This document shows positions 44,665 to 53,647 of a stretch of DNA of 64,000 nucleotides, in pieces (the first letter of the stretch is position 1; every line of letters starts with the position of its first letter). The notes under the pieces are model-generated. The model ran no database searches. It was not told where the DNA came from and was given only the letters and a program-made list of their open reading frames with translations. The position numbers and the translations under genes were made by a program. Location: NCBI GenBank assembly GCA_029259595.1, contig JAJDEW010000004.1:1-64000 (forward strand), given 5' to 3'. This DNA comes from Planctomycetota bacterium. GTDB lineage: Bacteria > Planctomycetota > UBA1135 > GCA-002686595.

Positions 44665-46377
44665 ATGCAACGATCCTCCCTCCTCTCCGTGGCAGCGGTG
44701 ACCGCCGCTTTCGCAGTCGGCTCCGGCCTCTTCGCTCAGGACTCCGTCTACCGCCGCGACGGAAAGGTCTGGATCCGCAACGATGGCGCGGACGCGTACT
44801 ACGTTCACCCGGACGTGGTCACGGTGCGCTCGAACGCGGACCGCGACGTCCAGTCGCTGCTCGATGCGGCGCCGACGGCGATGGCGGGCGCGAAGGTGCT
44901 CCGTTCCAACCGACTCGGCTTCCACGACGTCGTCATTCCGCCGGGCATGGACGTTCTGGACTACGTCGGGGAGCTGCGGGCCAGCGGACTCTTCGCCTCG
45001 GTCGAAGAGAATACGATCGGTCGCTATGTCGGCACGCCCAACGACCCGAGCTTCTCGTCGCTGTGGCACCTCGAGAACACGGGGCAGACGGGCGGCACGT
45101 CCGGTGCAGACGTCTCGGCGCTCGCGGCCTGGGACATCGAGGACGGTGACCCCTCGATCGTCGTCGCCGTGCTCGACAGCGGCACCGAGTGGACGCATCC
45201 CGATCTCTCGGCCGGCATCTGGAGCAACCCGGGCGAGACGTTGAACGGCGCGGACTCCGACGGCAACGGATTCGTCGACGACGTGCGCGGCTGGAACTTC
45301 AGCTCGAACTCGAACGACCCGAGCGGTTCGTTCACTCACGGTACGTGGGTCGCGGGCGTGATCAACGCGACGGGCCAGAACGGGATCGGGATCGTCGGGC
45401 TCGCCGGTGGCGGCAACGACGGCACCGGCGTGACGGTCATGCCCTGCAACGTGGGGGACTTCTCACCGGACGGCTCGATTCTGGACGACGCGATCCTCTA
45501 CGCGGCGGACAACGGGGCGCACATCATCACGCTCAGCCTTTCGATCGGTACGTCGGCGGCGGTCGACGCGGCCGTCGACGACGCGGTCAACAACCAGGGC
45601 GTCTTCATCGACTGCGCCTCCGGGAACAACGGCTCCTCCGTGTCCTATCCGGCCGTGCTCATCGACATCATGGCCGTCGCCTCGACGAACGACGACGACG
45701 ACGTGAGCTTCTTCTCGAACCCGGGACCCGAGGTCGAAGTGGCCGCGCCCGGGGAAGACATCCTGATGACCCAGTCGGGAGCGACTTACGGTCTCGCGAG
45801 CGGCACGTCCTTCGCCGCTCCGCACGTGGCCGCCCTCGCTTCCTTGCTCCTGTCGCGTGATCCTTCGCTGACGAACGCCCAGCTGCGCAACATCATCCGC
45901 GTCACCGCCGACGACATCGACGCGCCCGGTGTCGACAACGACTCGGGCTCGGGCCGCATCAACGCCGAGGCTGCGCTCGCGTCGCTCTCGGTCACCGGTT
46001 CGGTGACTCCCTACGGTGTCGGCACCGCCGGTGTGGCGGGGATCCCGACGATCGGCGCGTCCGCTGTTGCGGTGGTCGGAGGGAACCTCGATCTGACCAC
46101 GAGCTCGGCGGCACCGAACGCCGGGGCGCTGCTCGGGATCGGCTTCTCGGCGCTGAACTTCCCCTTCTTCGGCGGCACGCTGAACATCCACCCGAAGAAC
46201 TCCCTGCGCTTCGCAGTCGTCCTGGACGGTGGCGGAGCCGGCCTGCAGCCGCTCTCGATCCCGGCCGACGGCAGCCTGGCGGGAGCCGAACTCTTCGGCC
46301 AGTGGTTCGTCTTCGACGCGGCCGCGCCGGCCAACTTCGCGATGAGCCAAGGACTCGAGCTGGTCATCGGCTCTTAG
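44665..46377 (+). CDS. Secreted subtilisin-like S8 peptidase with planctomycete C-terminal domain
   Basis: A 570-residue exported protease. Residues 1-24 are a signal peptide. The propeptide follows to about 125. The triad is Asp171 (VAVLDSGTEWTHPD), His225 (FTHGTWVAGVI) and Ser382 (ASGTSFAAPHVA), with the oxyanion Asn321. The segment NGADSDGNGFVDDVRGW is a possible calcium loop. After residue 445 a separate beta domain (TPYGVGTAGVAGIPTIGASA, NIHPKNSLRFAV, FAMSQGLELVIG) is like those at C-termini of other planctomycete secreted proteins. Its TAG stop is shared with the first base-triplet of the tandem repeat element. Confidence 0.93.
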   Translation: MQRSSLLSVAAVTAAFAVGSGLFAQDSVYRRDGKVWIRNDGADAYYVHPDVVTVRSNADRDVQSLLDAAPTAMAGAKVLRSNRLGFHDVVIPPGMDVLDYVGELRASGLFASVEENTIGRYVGTPNDPSFSSLWHLENTGQTGGTSGADVSALAAWDIEDGDPSIVVAVLDSGTEWTHPDLSAGIWSNPGETLNGADSDGNGFVDDVRGWNFSSNSNDPSGSFTHGTWVAGVINATGQNGIGIVGLAGGGNDGTGVTVMPCNVGDFSPDGSILDDAILYAADNGAHIITLSLSIGTSAAVDAAVDDAVNNQGVFIDCASGNNGSSVSYPAVLIDIMAVASTNDDDDVSFFSNPGPEVEVAAPGEDILMTQSGATYGLASGTSFAAPHVAALASLLLSRDPSLTNAQLRNIIRVTADDIDAPGVDNDSGSGRINAEAALASLSVTGSVTPYGVGTAGVAGIPTIGASAVAVVGGNLDLTTSSAAPNAGALLGIGFSALNFPFFGGTLNIHPKNSLRFAVVLDGGGAGLQPLSIPADGSLAGAELFGQWFVFDAAAPANFAMSQGLELVIGS

Positions 46378-46791
46378 GAGCCCGTCGAAGACGTCATTCG
46401 GCGCCAGGACGCCGTCCTCCACCCGGGTGCCGCACCCGCAAGCCTCGCCGAATCCACGGATTCGCCTGCGTTTGCGGTTGCAACACCCGAGCGGATGCCG
46501 GCGCCCTGGCCTCCGAAGCACGTCTTCAACGGACTCCTGGCCCGTCGAAGACGTCATTCGGCGCCAGGACGCGGTCCTCCACTCGGGTGCCGCACCCGCA
46601 AGCCTCGCCGAATCCACGGATTCGCCTGCGTTTGCGGTTGCGACACCCGAGCGGATGCCGGCGCCCTGGCCTCCGAAGCACGTCTTCAACGGACTCCTGG
46701 CCCGTCGAAGAGCCAGCGGAGCCGTTGCCGAGGCGGCGACGAGGAAGGAGCGCGCTTGCGCGTTGTCGGGCTCTCGAGGGGGAGGTTCGAG
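46378..46791. other. Intergenic region filled by tandem 160-bp elements
   Basis: Between the subtilisin stop and the convergent VOC gene stop. Two full and one truncated repeat units take up most of it; the last 75 bp show nothing recognisable. Confidence 0.7.
46381..46714 (+). repeat. Tandem family B elements (two 160-bp units plus partial third)
   Basis: Units at 46,381-46,540 and 46,541-46,700 are nearly identical; a third starts CCCGTCGAAGAG at 46,701 and stops. Each unit is itself an inverted repeat: CCCGTCGAAGACG near the left and CGTCTTCAACGG near the right, with a central palindrome GCCGAATCCACGGATTCGCC. The left edge TAG is the stop codon of the subtilisin gene. Confidence 0.9.
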
Positions 46792-47154
46792 CTACGCCGG
46801 CGGCTCCCACAACTCGATCGGATTCCCTTCCGGATCGTGAATGCGTGCGAAGCGACCCGTTTCGGGAGAGTTCCACTCCGCTCGGGTCGTGATGTCGATA
46901 CCTGCCGCGCGCAACTTCGCGAGCAATTCATCCAGCCCCGCGACCCGCAGGTTGAGCATCCACTGCTTGTCTTGCGCGAAGTAGTCGGTGTCCGGCTTGA
47001 AGGGCGCGAAGACAGTCGGCCCGGCGGATTGTTGCCAGACGAACTCGCCGGCGGCCATGTTGGCCCCGACACCGAGGTGTTCGAGGTACCAGGCCATGAG
47101 CTTGTCAGGATTGTTGGCTCGAAAAAACAAGCCGCCGATGCCGGTTACCGCCAT
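46792..47154 (-). CDS. VOC (glyoxalase-like) protein
   Basis: A 120-residue VOC-fold protein (MAVTGIGGLFFRANNPDKLM, WYLEHLGV, and the ending RIHDPEGNPIELWEPP). The final IELWEP strand carries the usual Glu metal ligand. It may be an antibiotic-binding or small-molecule-modifying enzyme; substrate unknown. GGAG lies 10 nt before the ATG. It converges on the subtilisin gene, with the tandem elements between. Confidence 0.88.
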   Translation of the reverse strand: MAVTGIGGLFFRANNPDKLMAWYLEHLGVGANMAAGEFVWQQSAGPTVFAPFKPDTDYFAQDKQWMLNLRVAGLDELLAKLRAAGIDITTRAEWNSPETGRFARIHDPEGNPIELWEPPA

Positions 47155-47382
47155 GGATGGATGCTCCTGCGCGTTCGAGTGTCGAGTGCTGGGCGTCGTT
47201 CGTAGCACTGCGGGGTGCCTGCCGCAAGACACGGCGGCCTTCGCTCCGCGGTTCTCTGTCCGTCGCAGCCTACGGGATCGCCGCACTCGCCTCCGCCACG
47301 TCCCTGCTCGCAGGACGCCACCCCGCGAGCTCCGTTGCCCGTGGGGCAGAGGGGTCGCGGGGCGGGGTCGCAAGGCCAGGGC

Positions 47383-49350
47383 TCAGATCAGCTCGGGGTC
47401 GGTCGACACCGCCACCAGACTCGGCCCGGGATGGGCGAGCGCTCGCTCGAAGGCCGGGACGAGCTCGTCGCGCGACGTGACGCGCAGGCCGAGCGCACCG
47501 CACAGCTCGGCATAGGCGGCGAAGTCCGGGTTGTGGAGCGACGTCTGCCAGACCTCGTGCCGACCTGCTCGTTGCTCCTTCGTGATCTTGCCGAGCTGGC
47601 CGTTGTCGAGCAGCACGTGCGTCACGTTCATGCCGTACTTCACCGCGGTGAGCAATTCGCCCATGTACTGCCCGAAGCCACCGTCGCCCGAGATGGAAAC
47701 GACCTTGCGGCCGTGGAAGGGACCGTTCTCTTCTTGCGTCGCGGCCCAGGCGCCGAGCGCCGCCGGCAGCGAGAAGCCGATCGACCCCAGATAGCCGGAC
47801 ATCAAGACGCTCTGTTGCGTGCACTCGAAGTAGCGGCCGAACGAGTAGGTGTTGTTGCCGACGTCGACCGCCAGGATCGCATCGGCCGGGACGGTCGAGT
47901 TCAACGCCTCGAAGACGGCGGCCGACGCGAGGCCTTGCCCGTTCGTGTCTTCGACGCGCCGGGCCTTCTCCGTGCGCCAGATCTTCCAGCGTGCGGCGAT
48001 CTCCGGGCGCTGGTCGACGGGTCGTATCCGGTCGGCGAGCTCGCGCGCAAGGAGCTCGACGGTCACGCCGATCTCGCCCCACACCGCGACGTCCACGGCG
48101 TGCGTCTTGCCCAGCATCATGGGCTCGAAGTCGACCTGCACCGTCGGAATCTTCGGCGTGATCCCGGTGTGATTGCTGAAACTCGCGCCCAGGACGAGCA
48201 AGACGTCCGCTTCGTTCATGAAGTACGAGGCGATCGGCGTTCCGCTACGGCCGAGCACGCCGCAACCCAGCGGGTGGTGGTCCGAGACGACGCCCTTGCC
48301 CTTGAAGGTCGTGATCACCGGCGCGTTCCAGGCCTCCGCCAGAGCGAGCACGGCGTCCATCGAGAAGCGCGCGCCGTGTCCGACGATCAAGACCGGCCGC
48401 TTGGCCCGTGCGAGCAACGCGCAGGCCTCGTCGAGCGCCTCGCGCGGCGGGCCGATCGTGCGAACGGCGAGCCGCCCCTCGGGGGAACCGGCCGCCGCCT
48501 CGGCCGGCAGGGTCTGGACCTCGTCCGGGAAGATCAAGTGCGAGACGCCGCGGTTCAAGAGCGCGCTCTTGCAGGCCAGGTTGGCGAGCTCGGCCGGCCG
48601 GCTCGTGGACAGGACGGCCTGCGACCACTGCGCGACCTTCCCGAAGGCGGCGCCGAGATCGACCTCCTGGAAGGCTCCGGGACCGAGCACCTGCGTGTCC
48701 ACCTGTCCGGTCAAGGCCAGTGCCGGGGAACGGTCGACGTTGGCATCCCACAAACCCGTGAGCAGATTCGTCGCGCCCGGCCCCGCGATGCTGAGGCAGG
48801 CGGCCGGACGACCGGTGAGCTTGCCGTAGGCCGAGACGGCGAAGGCTGCCGCACCCTCGTGACGGATGCCGTAGAAGCTGAGCTCGCCCGCCTCCGCCCG
48901 CCGCCGGAGCGCGTCGGCGAGCCCCAGGTTCGAGTGCCCGACCATGCCGAAGACCTGACGCACGCCCCAGTTGGTGAGCGTCTCCGCCACGACGTCGCTG
49001 GTCGTGCGCACGTGGACGCTCGCGGCCGGCAGCCCCACCCAAATGCCGTCGGCACGCTCCTCGATCGGATACGTCGCGAGCCCGTCCTCGAAACCGTCGG
49101 AGCCGCCGCCGTGGGGGTTGAAGTCCCAGCCGTGCCAAGGGCAGCGCAGGAGCCCGTTCTCGATCGAACCCTCCCCGAGCGGGCCACCCTGGTGCGGACA
49201 GGCGTTCTGAACGGCGGAGATCTTGCCTGCATGATGCGTCATGCAAACCGTCAGCCGGCCGCACGTGACGGAGCGGACACGCCCCTCTTCGAGCTCACCG
49301 AGCTCGAGGGCCTTCTTCCAGATGAGTTCGTCAGGAGCGCGATCATTCAT
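47383..49350 (-). CDS. Rieske ferredoxin fused to a thiamine-diphosphate enzyme (pyruvate oxidase/acetolactate synthase-like)
   Basis: A 655-residue protein. Residues 1-107 are a Rieske domain with Cys51-x-His53 (CPHQGG) and Cys70-x2-His73 (CPWHGW) binding a 2Fe-2S cluster. Residues about 113-655 are a full three-domain ThDP enzyme: the catalytic Glu165 in RHEGAAAFAVSAYG, the central FAD/ADP-like domain (RPVLIVGHGARFS), and the Mg-ThDP motif ISGDGGFGQYMGELL...LLDNGQLG. It resembles pyruvate oxidase-like decarboxylases. The cluster may carry electrons from the decarboxylation. Substrate and acceptor are not clear. It is a single open frame; I see no sign of a sequencing join. Confidence 0.87.
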   Translation of the reverse strand: MNDRAPDELIWKKALELGELEEGRVRSVTCGRLTVCMTHHAGKISAVQNACPHQGGPLGEGSIENGLLRCPWHGWDFNPHGGGSDGFEDGLATYPIEERADGIWVGLPAASVHVRTTSDVVAETLTNWGVRQVFGMVGHSNLGLADALRRRAEAGELSFYGIRHEGAAAFAVSAYGKLTGRPAACLSIAGPGATNLLTGLWDANVDRSPALALTGQVDTQVLGPGAFQEVDLGAAFGKVAQWSQAVLSTSRPAELANLACKSALLNRGVSHLIFPDEVQTLPAEAAAGSPEGRLAVRTIGPPREALDEACALLARAKRPVLIVGHGARFSMDAVLALAEAWNAPVITTFKGKGVVSDHHPLGCGVLGRSGTPIASYFMNEADVLLVLGASFSNHTGITPKIPTVQVDFEPMMLGKTHAVDVAVWGEIGVTVELLARELADRIRPVDQRPEIAARWKIWRTEKARRVEDTNGQGLASAAVFEALNSTVPADAILAVDVGNNTYSFGRYFECTQQSVLMSGYLGSIGFSLPAALGAWAATQEENGPFHGRKVVSISGDGGFGQYMGELLTAVKYGMNVTHVLLDNGQLGKITKEQRAGRHEVWQTSLHNPDFAAYAELCGALGLRVTSRDELVPAFERALAHPGPSLVAVSTDPELI

Positions 49351-49518
49351 GGTCCGTGATGGGGAAGGTCGTGACGGAGCCCGGCGGGCGGGTCAGGGAG
49401 TCGGGGAAGCACGGGGATGATAGCGGCTGTTCCAGTTGCGTGCTCGCCGAGCCGCACACGGAGCACTTCGCGTCCCGTACTCCGTGTGCCAGGCTCTTGT
49501 GACGGAGACCCCGTCCGA

Positions 49519-50712
49519 ATGCGGAACGCATGTGTGAACAGCCTGCTCGCCCTCGCCGCGAGCTGCGCCCCGGAGCCGGTCCCGGCGGCTCCGAGCGAGG
49601 TCGGCGTGCGCGCGGAGGACACGCGTCCCGACCTCGCGGATCTGGAAGCCCTGGGCTACGTCCACGTCGACGAGGGACCGGCCGGGAGCCTGGCGGACCC
49701 GCGCGCCCCTGGAGATTCAGGAGAGGCCGCGCCGCGCGCCGGCGGCCCTTCGCTCTACACCGACGACCGCTCGCGCGTCCTGCTCATCGACGAGACCGGA
49801 ACGCGCCGTCACACCTGGACGATCCCGGGCTTCGATCAGGTCGAGCATGCCATCCTGCAGGCGAACGGTGACGTGGTCGTCGTCAGCGTCGACCAGGGCT
49901 TCGCGCGCGTCGGACGAAGCGGCGAAGTGGTGTGGTCGGTCGCCTGCCAGGCCCACCACGACGTCGCGCCCGCCGCCGATGGCGGTTTCTGGGGGCTCGT
50001 CTGGCGCGAGCGCACGTGGAACGGCCGGCGCGTGCGCTTCGACCTCGTCGTGCATCTCGCCGCCGACGGGACGCTCGTCGAACGCCTCGACACCTTCGAG
50101 CTCCGGCCGCGGCTCGCAGAGCTGCATCCGCCCCTGCCGCTCGACCTCGCACCCCAGCAGGTCGAGGACTCGACGAAGGTCTACGACTACTACCACCTGA
50201 ACGCGGTCAGCGAGATCCCGCGCGACGTCGGTCCCCTGCGCCGTGGCGACCTCCTGCTCTGCGCGCGCAACGCGAGCCTCGTCTTCGCCGTCGACCCCCG
50301 GACCCGCACGCTGCGCTGGCAGCTCGAGGGGCACGAGCTCGACTTCCCCCACGCGCCGGGTCTGACGGATTCCGACACCCTGCTCGTCTTCGACAATGGC
50401 TGGCACCGCGGCTACTCCCGATTGCTGGAATTCGACCTCACGACCACGGCGGTCGTCTGGCGCTACGAGGGCCGACCCCGCACGACCTTCTTCACGAAGA
50501 CCCGCGGCTACGCCCAACGCCTGGCCGATGGCCACACCCTCGTCACCGAATCCGAACGCGGCCGCGCCTTCGAGCTCGACCCCGCCGGCAACACGCTCTG
50601 GACCTTCGAGAATCCCGAACTCCGCGACGGCCGACGCCGGCGCATCTACCGCCTCCAGCGCGTCCCCGCCACCGCGCTCGAGGACCTCGCGGGAGACCGT
50701 GGCCCGCGGTAG
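49519..50712 (+). CDS. ASST-like secreted lipoprotein
   Basis: A 397-residue exported protein with a short signal (residues 1-15, LLALAASC) ending at a possible lipobox cysteine. The rest is a beta-propeller of arylsulfotransferase type: SLYTDDRSRVLLIDETG, HAILQANGDVVVVS, WSVACQAHHDVAPAADGGFW, YYHLNAVSEIP, GYAQRLADGHTLVTESERG, AGNTLWTFENPE. The histidines in QAHHD and YYHLN match the ASST pattern, but enzymatic activity is unproven. It is distantly like the ASST-like protein at 4,714 but lacks its C-terminal domain. It converges on the phosphodiesterase gene across a large inverted repeat. Confidence 0.75.
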   Translation: MRNACVNSLLALAASCAPEPVPAAPSEVGVRAEDTRPDLADLEALGYVHVDEGPAGSLADPRAPGDSGEAAPRAGGPSLYTDDRSRVLLIDETGTRRHTWTIPGFDQVEHAILQANGDVVVVSVDQGFARVGRSGEVVWSVACQAHHDVAPAADGGFWGLVWRERTWNGRRVRFDLVVHLAADGTLVERLDTFELRPRLAELHPPLPLDLAPQQVEDSTKVYDYYHLNAVSEIPRDVGPLRRGDLLLCARNASLVFAVDPRTRTLRWQLEGHELDFPHAPGLTDSDTLLVFDNGWHRGYSRLLEFDLTTTAVVWRYEGRPRTTFFTKTRGYAQRLADGHTLVTESERGRAFELDPAGNTLWTFENPELRDGRRRRIYRLQRVPATALEDLAGDRGPR

Positions 50713-50759
50713 GGGGCCGTGGCCTGCGGTGTGGGGGAGGCGTAGGTCCTACGGCGGAG

Positions 50760-51416
50760 CGGAGCGCAGGCTCGCCGTAGGCGGGCCGTGTCCTACGGTA
50801 TGCGGAGCGCAGGCTCGCCGTAGGCGTGCCGTAGCGCAGCCTCGGAGCCGCAGGCTCCGTGCTTGTGCCGTTGCGCGGCGCGAGCCGCGCAATCAGGCAC
50901 AGGCGCACGACGCAGTGTGCGCCGCGTCCTACGGGGTTGGGGCAAGCGACTCCCCGAGCGCTCGGCCCTCGGGTTGCGCCCCTCGCGGGAGGTGTGTTTC
51001 GCTCTGGGGAAGTTCTGTTCTTGGCGCGAAGCGCTGCGCGCGAAGCGCGCGAGTCCGTGGTCCTCGGTCCGTGGTCCTCGGTCCGTGGTCCTCGGTCCGT
51101 GGAAGCGACCCTGGGGTTCGCCTGGACGCCTCGCTCGCCATCGGCTCGCGCTCTGGACGGGGGTGCGCGAGACCGAACCGGTCACGCCCGCGCAGGACGC
51201 AACCCGAGGGCCGAGCGCTCGGGGAGTCGCTTGCCCGAACCCCGTAGGACGCGGCGCACACTGCGTCGTGCGCCTGTGCCTGATTGCGCGGCTCGCGCCG
51301 CGCAACGGCACAAGCACGGAGCCTGAGGCTCCGAGGCTGCGCTGCGGCACGCCTACGGCGAGCCTGCGCTCCGCATACCGTAGGACACGGCCCGCCTACG
51401 GCGAGCCTGCGCTCCG
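50760..51416. repeat. Long inverted repeat, two arms of about 220 bp
   Basis: Left arm 50,760-50,981 and right arm 51,195-51,416 are reverse complements with only about four mismatches by eye. Each arm contains smaller palindromes, such as CGGAGCCNNAGGCTCCG and GCGCGGCNCGAGCCGCGC. The outer parts read GGAGCGCAGGCTCGCCGTAG; the inner parts read GAGCGCTCGGCCCTCGGG. A single-stranded copy could fold into a very long hairpin. Confidence 0.9.
51053..51102 (+). repeat. 14-bp tandem repeat (GTCCGTGGTCCTCG x3.6)
   Basis: Three perfect 14-bp units plus 8 bp of a fourth, in the spacer between the two inverted arms. Probably replication slippage. Confidence 0.9.
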
Positions 51417-51486
51417 CTGCACCGTCGGAAACGGCCCGCCTACGGCGCGCCTGCGCTCCGCCACACCGTAGGACACGGCCCGCGGC

Positions 51487-52878
51487 CTACGGTCGCTGCA
51501 ACAGCGCCAGGATGCGATCGGAGACCGACAACGGATCCACGGCATGCGAGCCGGGGTCACCGCCGCAGTGTTCGAAGTCGCGGGAGGCGAGGAAGACGGG
51601 GCCGTCTTCCGCGCGCTCCGGCAAGCGGCCGTGACTGCCTCGCACGAGCCCGGTATCGAGGGGGATCACGTCCATGAGATAGCGCATCCCGAGCTTCTTC
51701 TGCAGGAGCCGGCGGGCGACGCGCAGGAAGGGGAGGCGCAGCTCGGGGTCCACGAACAGTTCGCAGGGGTCGTAGCCGGGCTTGCGGTGGATGTCGACCG
51801 TGCGTGCGAAGTCGGGCGCCTCGGCGTCGTCGAGCCAGTAGGGGTACGCGAACCACGAGCCCGGGGCCGCGACGAGGACGAGCTCGCCGGCACGCGAGTG
51901 CCCGATCGCGAGCTCGTCGCGTTCGGCTCCTTCCAGGACGCGTTCGACGCCCGGCAGCTCTTCGAGAACCGCGCGCGCGCGGGCCTGGGCCGCATCGTCG
52001 GCGGTGTAGACGTGGGCCGCTTGATGATCGACGACCGCGAAGGCGCGGCTCGCGATGGGGTCGAGCGTTTCGCCGACGGGGGTGGCGCGCACCTCGAGCA
52101 AACCGGCTTCACGCAGCGCGCGATTGGGATACACCGCTTGCTCGACGTCCTCGATCGCGTACTCGGACAGGACGACGGTTTCGGCCCCGATGTCGTCGGC
52201 GGCCGCGACGAGCTCGCCCACGAGACCGTCGAGCGCGCGCACCGCGGCTCGCGAGCGCGGGTCGTTGGGGCCGTAGCGCTGATGGTCGTAGTCGAGGTGG
52301 GGGAGGTAGACCAGCGTCAGGGTCGGTCGCACTTCCGCGAGCGTCCGCAGAGCGACGTCGGTGATCCAGCGGCTCGAGGCGAGCCCCGCCCTGGGCCCCC
52401 AGAAATCGAAGAACGGAAAGGGCCCGAGCGTGGCCTCCATCTCGTTCGCGAAGCGATCGGGCTTGCCATAGACCGCCAAGAGCTTGCGGCCGTCGGCGGG
52501 ATAGAACGGCCGGGGCGTGATCGAGAAGTCGACCGCGGCTCCCATGTTCCACCACCAGAACAACTTGGCGCAGGTGAAGGCCGGGTCGAGCTTGCGGGCC
52601 CGCTCGTAGAGTTTCTCGCCCTGGACCAGCCGGTTCGACTGGAGCCAGAAGCGGACCTCGCCGGGCCCGCGGTGGTACCAGCCGTTGCCCACGACGCCAT
52701 GTTCGGCCGGCGTGCTACCGGTCAAGAACGTCGCCTGGGCCGTGCAGGTCACGGCCGGAAAGACCGCGCCCAGTGGACGCGCGACTCCCCGAGCGGCCAA
52801 GCCCGCGAGGTGCGGCGTGTCCGCCGTGACGTCCCGCCCCCCGAGACCGACCGCATCGATGACGAGCACGGGTTTCAT
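51487..52878 (-). CDS. Type I phosphodiesterase / nucleotide pyrophosphatase family protein (alkaline-phosphatase superfamily)
   Basis: A 463-residue soluble enzyme. The N-terminus VLVIDAVGLGG holds Asp8, a metal ligand; FPAVTCTAQATFLTGSTPAEHGVVGNGWY includes the nucleophile Thr (44 or 46). Further ligands are in LPHLDYDHQRYG, SEYAIEDV and VDHQAAHVY. It resembles EboF-like and related alkaline-phosphatase-superfamily proteins, but no other ebo genes are nearby. It hydrolyses a phosphodiester or sulfate ester of unknown identity. Start MKPVL at 52,878 is chosen; an ATG three codons upstream is equally possible. It is bracketed on both sides by copies of one long repeat unit. Confidence 0.85.
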   Translation of the reverse strand: MKPVLVIDAVGLGGRDVTADTPHLAGLAARGVARPLGAVFPAVTCTAQATFLTGSTPAEHGVVGNGWYHRGPGEVRFWLQSNRLVQGEKLYERARKLDPAFTCAKLFWWWNMGAAVDFSITPRPFYPADGRKLLAVYGKPDRFANEMEATLGPFPFFDFWGPRAGLASSRWITDVALRTLAEVRPTLTLVYLPHLDYDHQRYGPNDPRSRAAVRALDGLVGELVAAADDIGAETVVLSEYAIEDVEQAVYPNRALREAGLLEVRATPVGETLDPIASRAFAVVDHQAAHVYTADDAAQARARAVLEELPGVERVLEGAERDELAIGHSRAGELVLVAAPGSWFAYPYWLDDAEAPDFARTVDIHRKPGYDPCELFVDPELRLPFLRVARRLLQKKLGMRYLMDVIPLDTGLVRGSHGRLPERAEDGPVFLASRDFEHCGGDPGSHAVDPLSVSDRILALLQRP

Positions 52879-52927
52879 CGCTGGCATCCTAGTCCAGACC
52901 GAGCGCGGGAGAAGCTGGAACAACGGA

Positions 52928-53582
52928 CTCGCTCGCCTTCGGTGTGCGCGGTGAACGGTTTCGAGGGGTTGAGCGGGCACGGCCGCGAGGGGCGCAACCC
53001 GAAGGCCGGGCCATCTGACATCCGCGGGCCGGCACCGACGTAGGACGCGGCGCACACTCCGTCGTGCGCCTGTGCCTGATTTCGCGCCTCTCGCCGCGAA
53101 ACGGCACGAGCACGGAGCCTGCGGCTCCGAGGCTACGGCCCGCCTACGGCGGACCTTCGCGAACTTCGCCACCGACCGTCGTCATGATCCCTCGCCCGGG
53201 AGTCTCATCCAAAGGCTACGAATCTGGCCCTCGACTCGAGGTCGATGACCGTGTCCGCGGAGCGCAGGCCCGCCGGAGGCGGGCCGTAGCGCAGCCTCGG
53301 AGCCGAAGGCTCCGTGCTTGTGCCGTTTCGCGGCGAGAGGCGCTAAATCAGGCACAGGCGCGCGACGGTGTGCGCGCCGCGTCATCTGTTGCGCCGTTTC
53401 GCGATAGAGGCGCGAAATCAGGCACAGGCGCGCGACGGAGTGCGCGCCGCGTCCAAAAAGGAGGTGCCGGCCCGCAGCCATCGGACACCCCGGCCCTCGG
53501 GTTGCGCCCTCGCGGCCGTGCCCGTTCCACCCCTCGAAACCCGTTCACCGTGCGCAGCGATGGCGAGCCGAAGGCGAGCGCG
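52928..53582. repeat. Second inverted-repeat pair of the same family, with internal duplication
   Basis: Left arm about 52,928-53,160, right arm about 53,256-53,582 (complementary). Outer ends match as CGCTCGCCTTCGG and CGGTGAACGG. The right arm contains a duplicated segment, with GCGCGCGACGG.GTGCGCGCCGCGTC present twice (about 53,360 and 53,430). The unit orientation relative to its partner is opposite to that in the 50,760 pair. Confidence 0.8.
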
Positions 53583-53633
53583 TCCGCTGCCCGCGGATCG
53601 GAACGAACCCGAGAGCCCCCGCGAACCCCGCGC

Positions 53634-53639
53634 TACGAT
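53634..53639 (+). promoter_or_regulatory. Putative leaderless -10 box (TACGAT)
   Basis: TACGAT is followed by 8 nt and the ATG of the Rieske gene at 53,648. No ribosome-binding site between. Confidence 0.4.
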
Positions 53640-53647
53640 GCCGCGCC

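Larger units (their letters stand above)
50713..51486. other. Intergenic region occupied by a large inverted repeat
   Basis: 774 bp between two convergent genes, almost entirely made of two inverted arms and a spacer with a small tandem repeat. The arms continue as degenerate GTAGGMCACGGCCCGCC motifs to 51,486. No gene is supported; open frames here give arginine-rich translations. Confidence 0.8.
52879..53647. other. Intergenic region occupied by a second inverted-repeat pair
   Basis: About 770 bp between the phosphodiesterase and the Rieske ferredoxin gene. Nearly all is repeat sequence related to the arms at 50,760 and 51,195; the middle (about 53,165-53,250) is unique and has no gene. 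Confidence 0.75.

Noticed and set aside
50793..51350. Protein-coding gene within the long inverted repeat
   Set aside because: The same arginine- and proline-rich words occur in several frames and both strands because of the inverted repeat, not because of coding.
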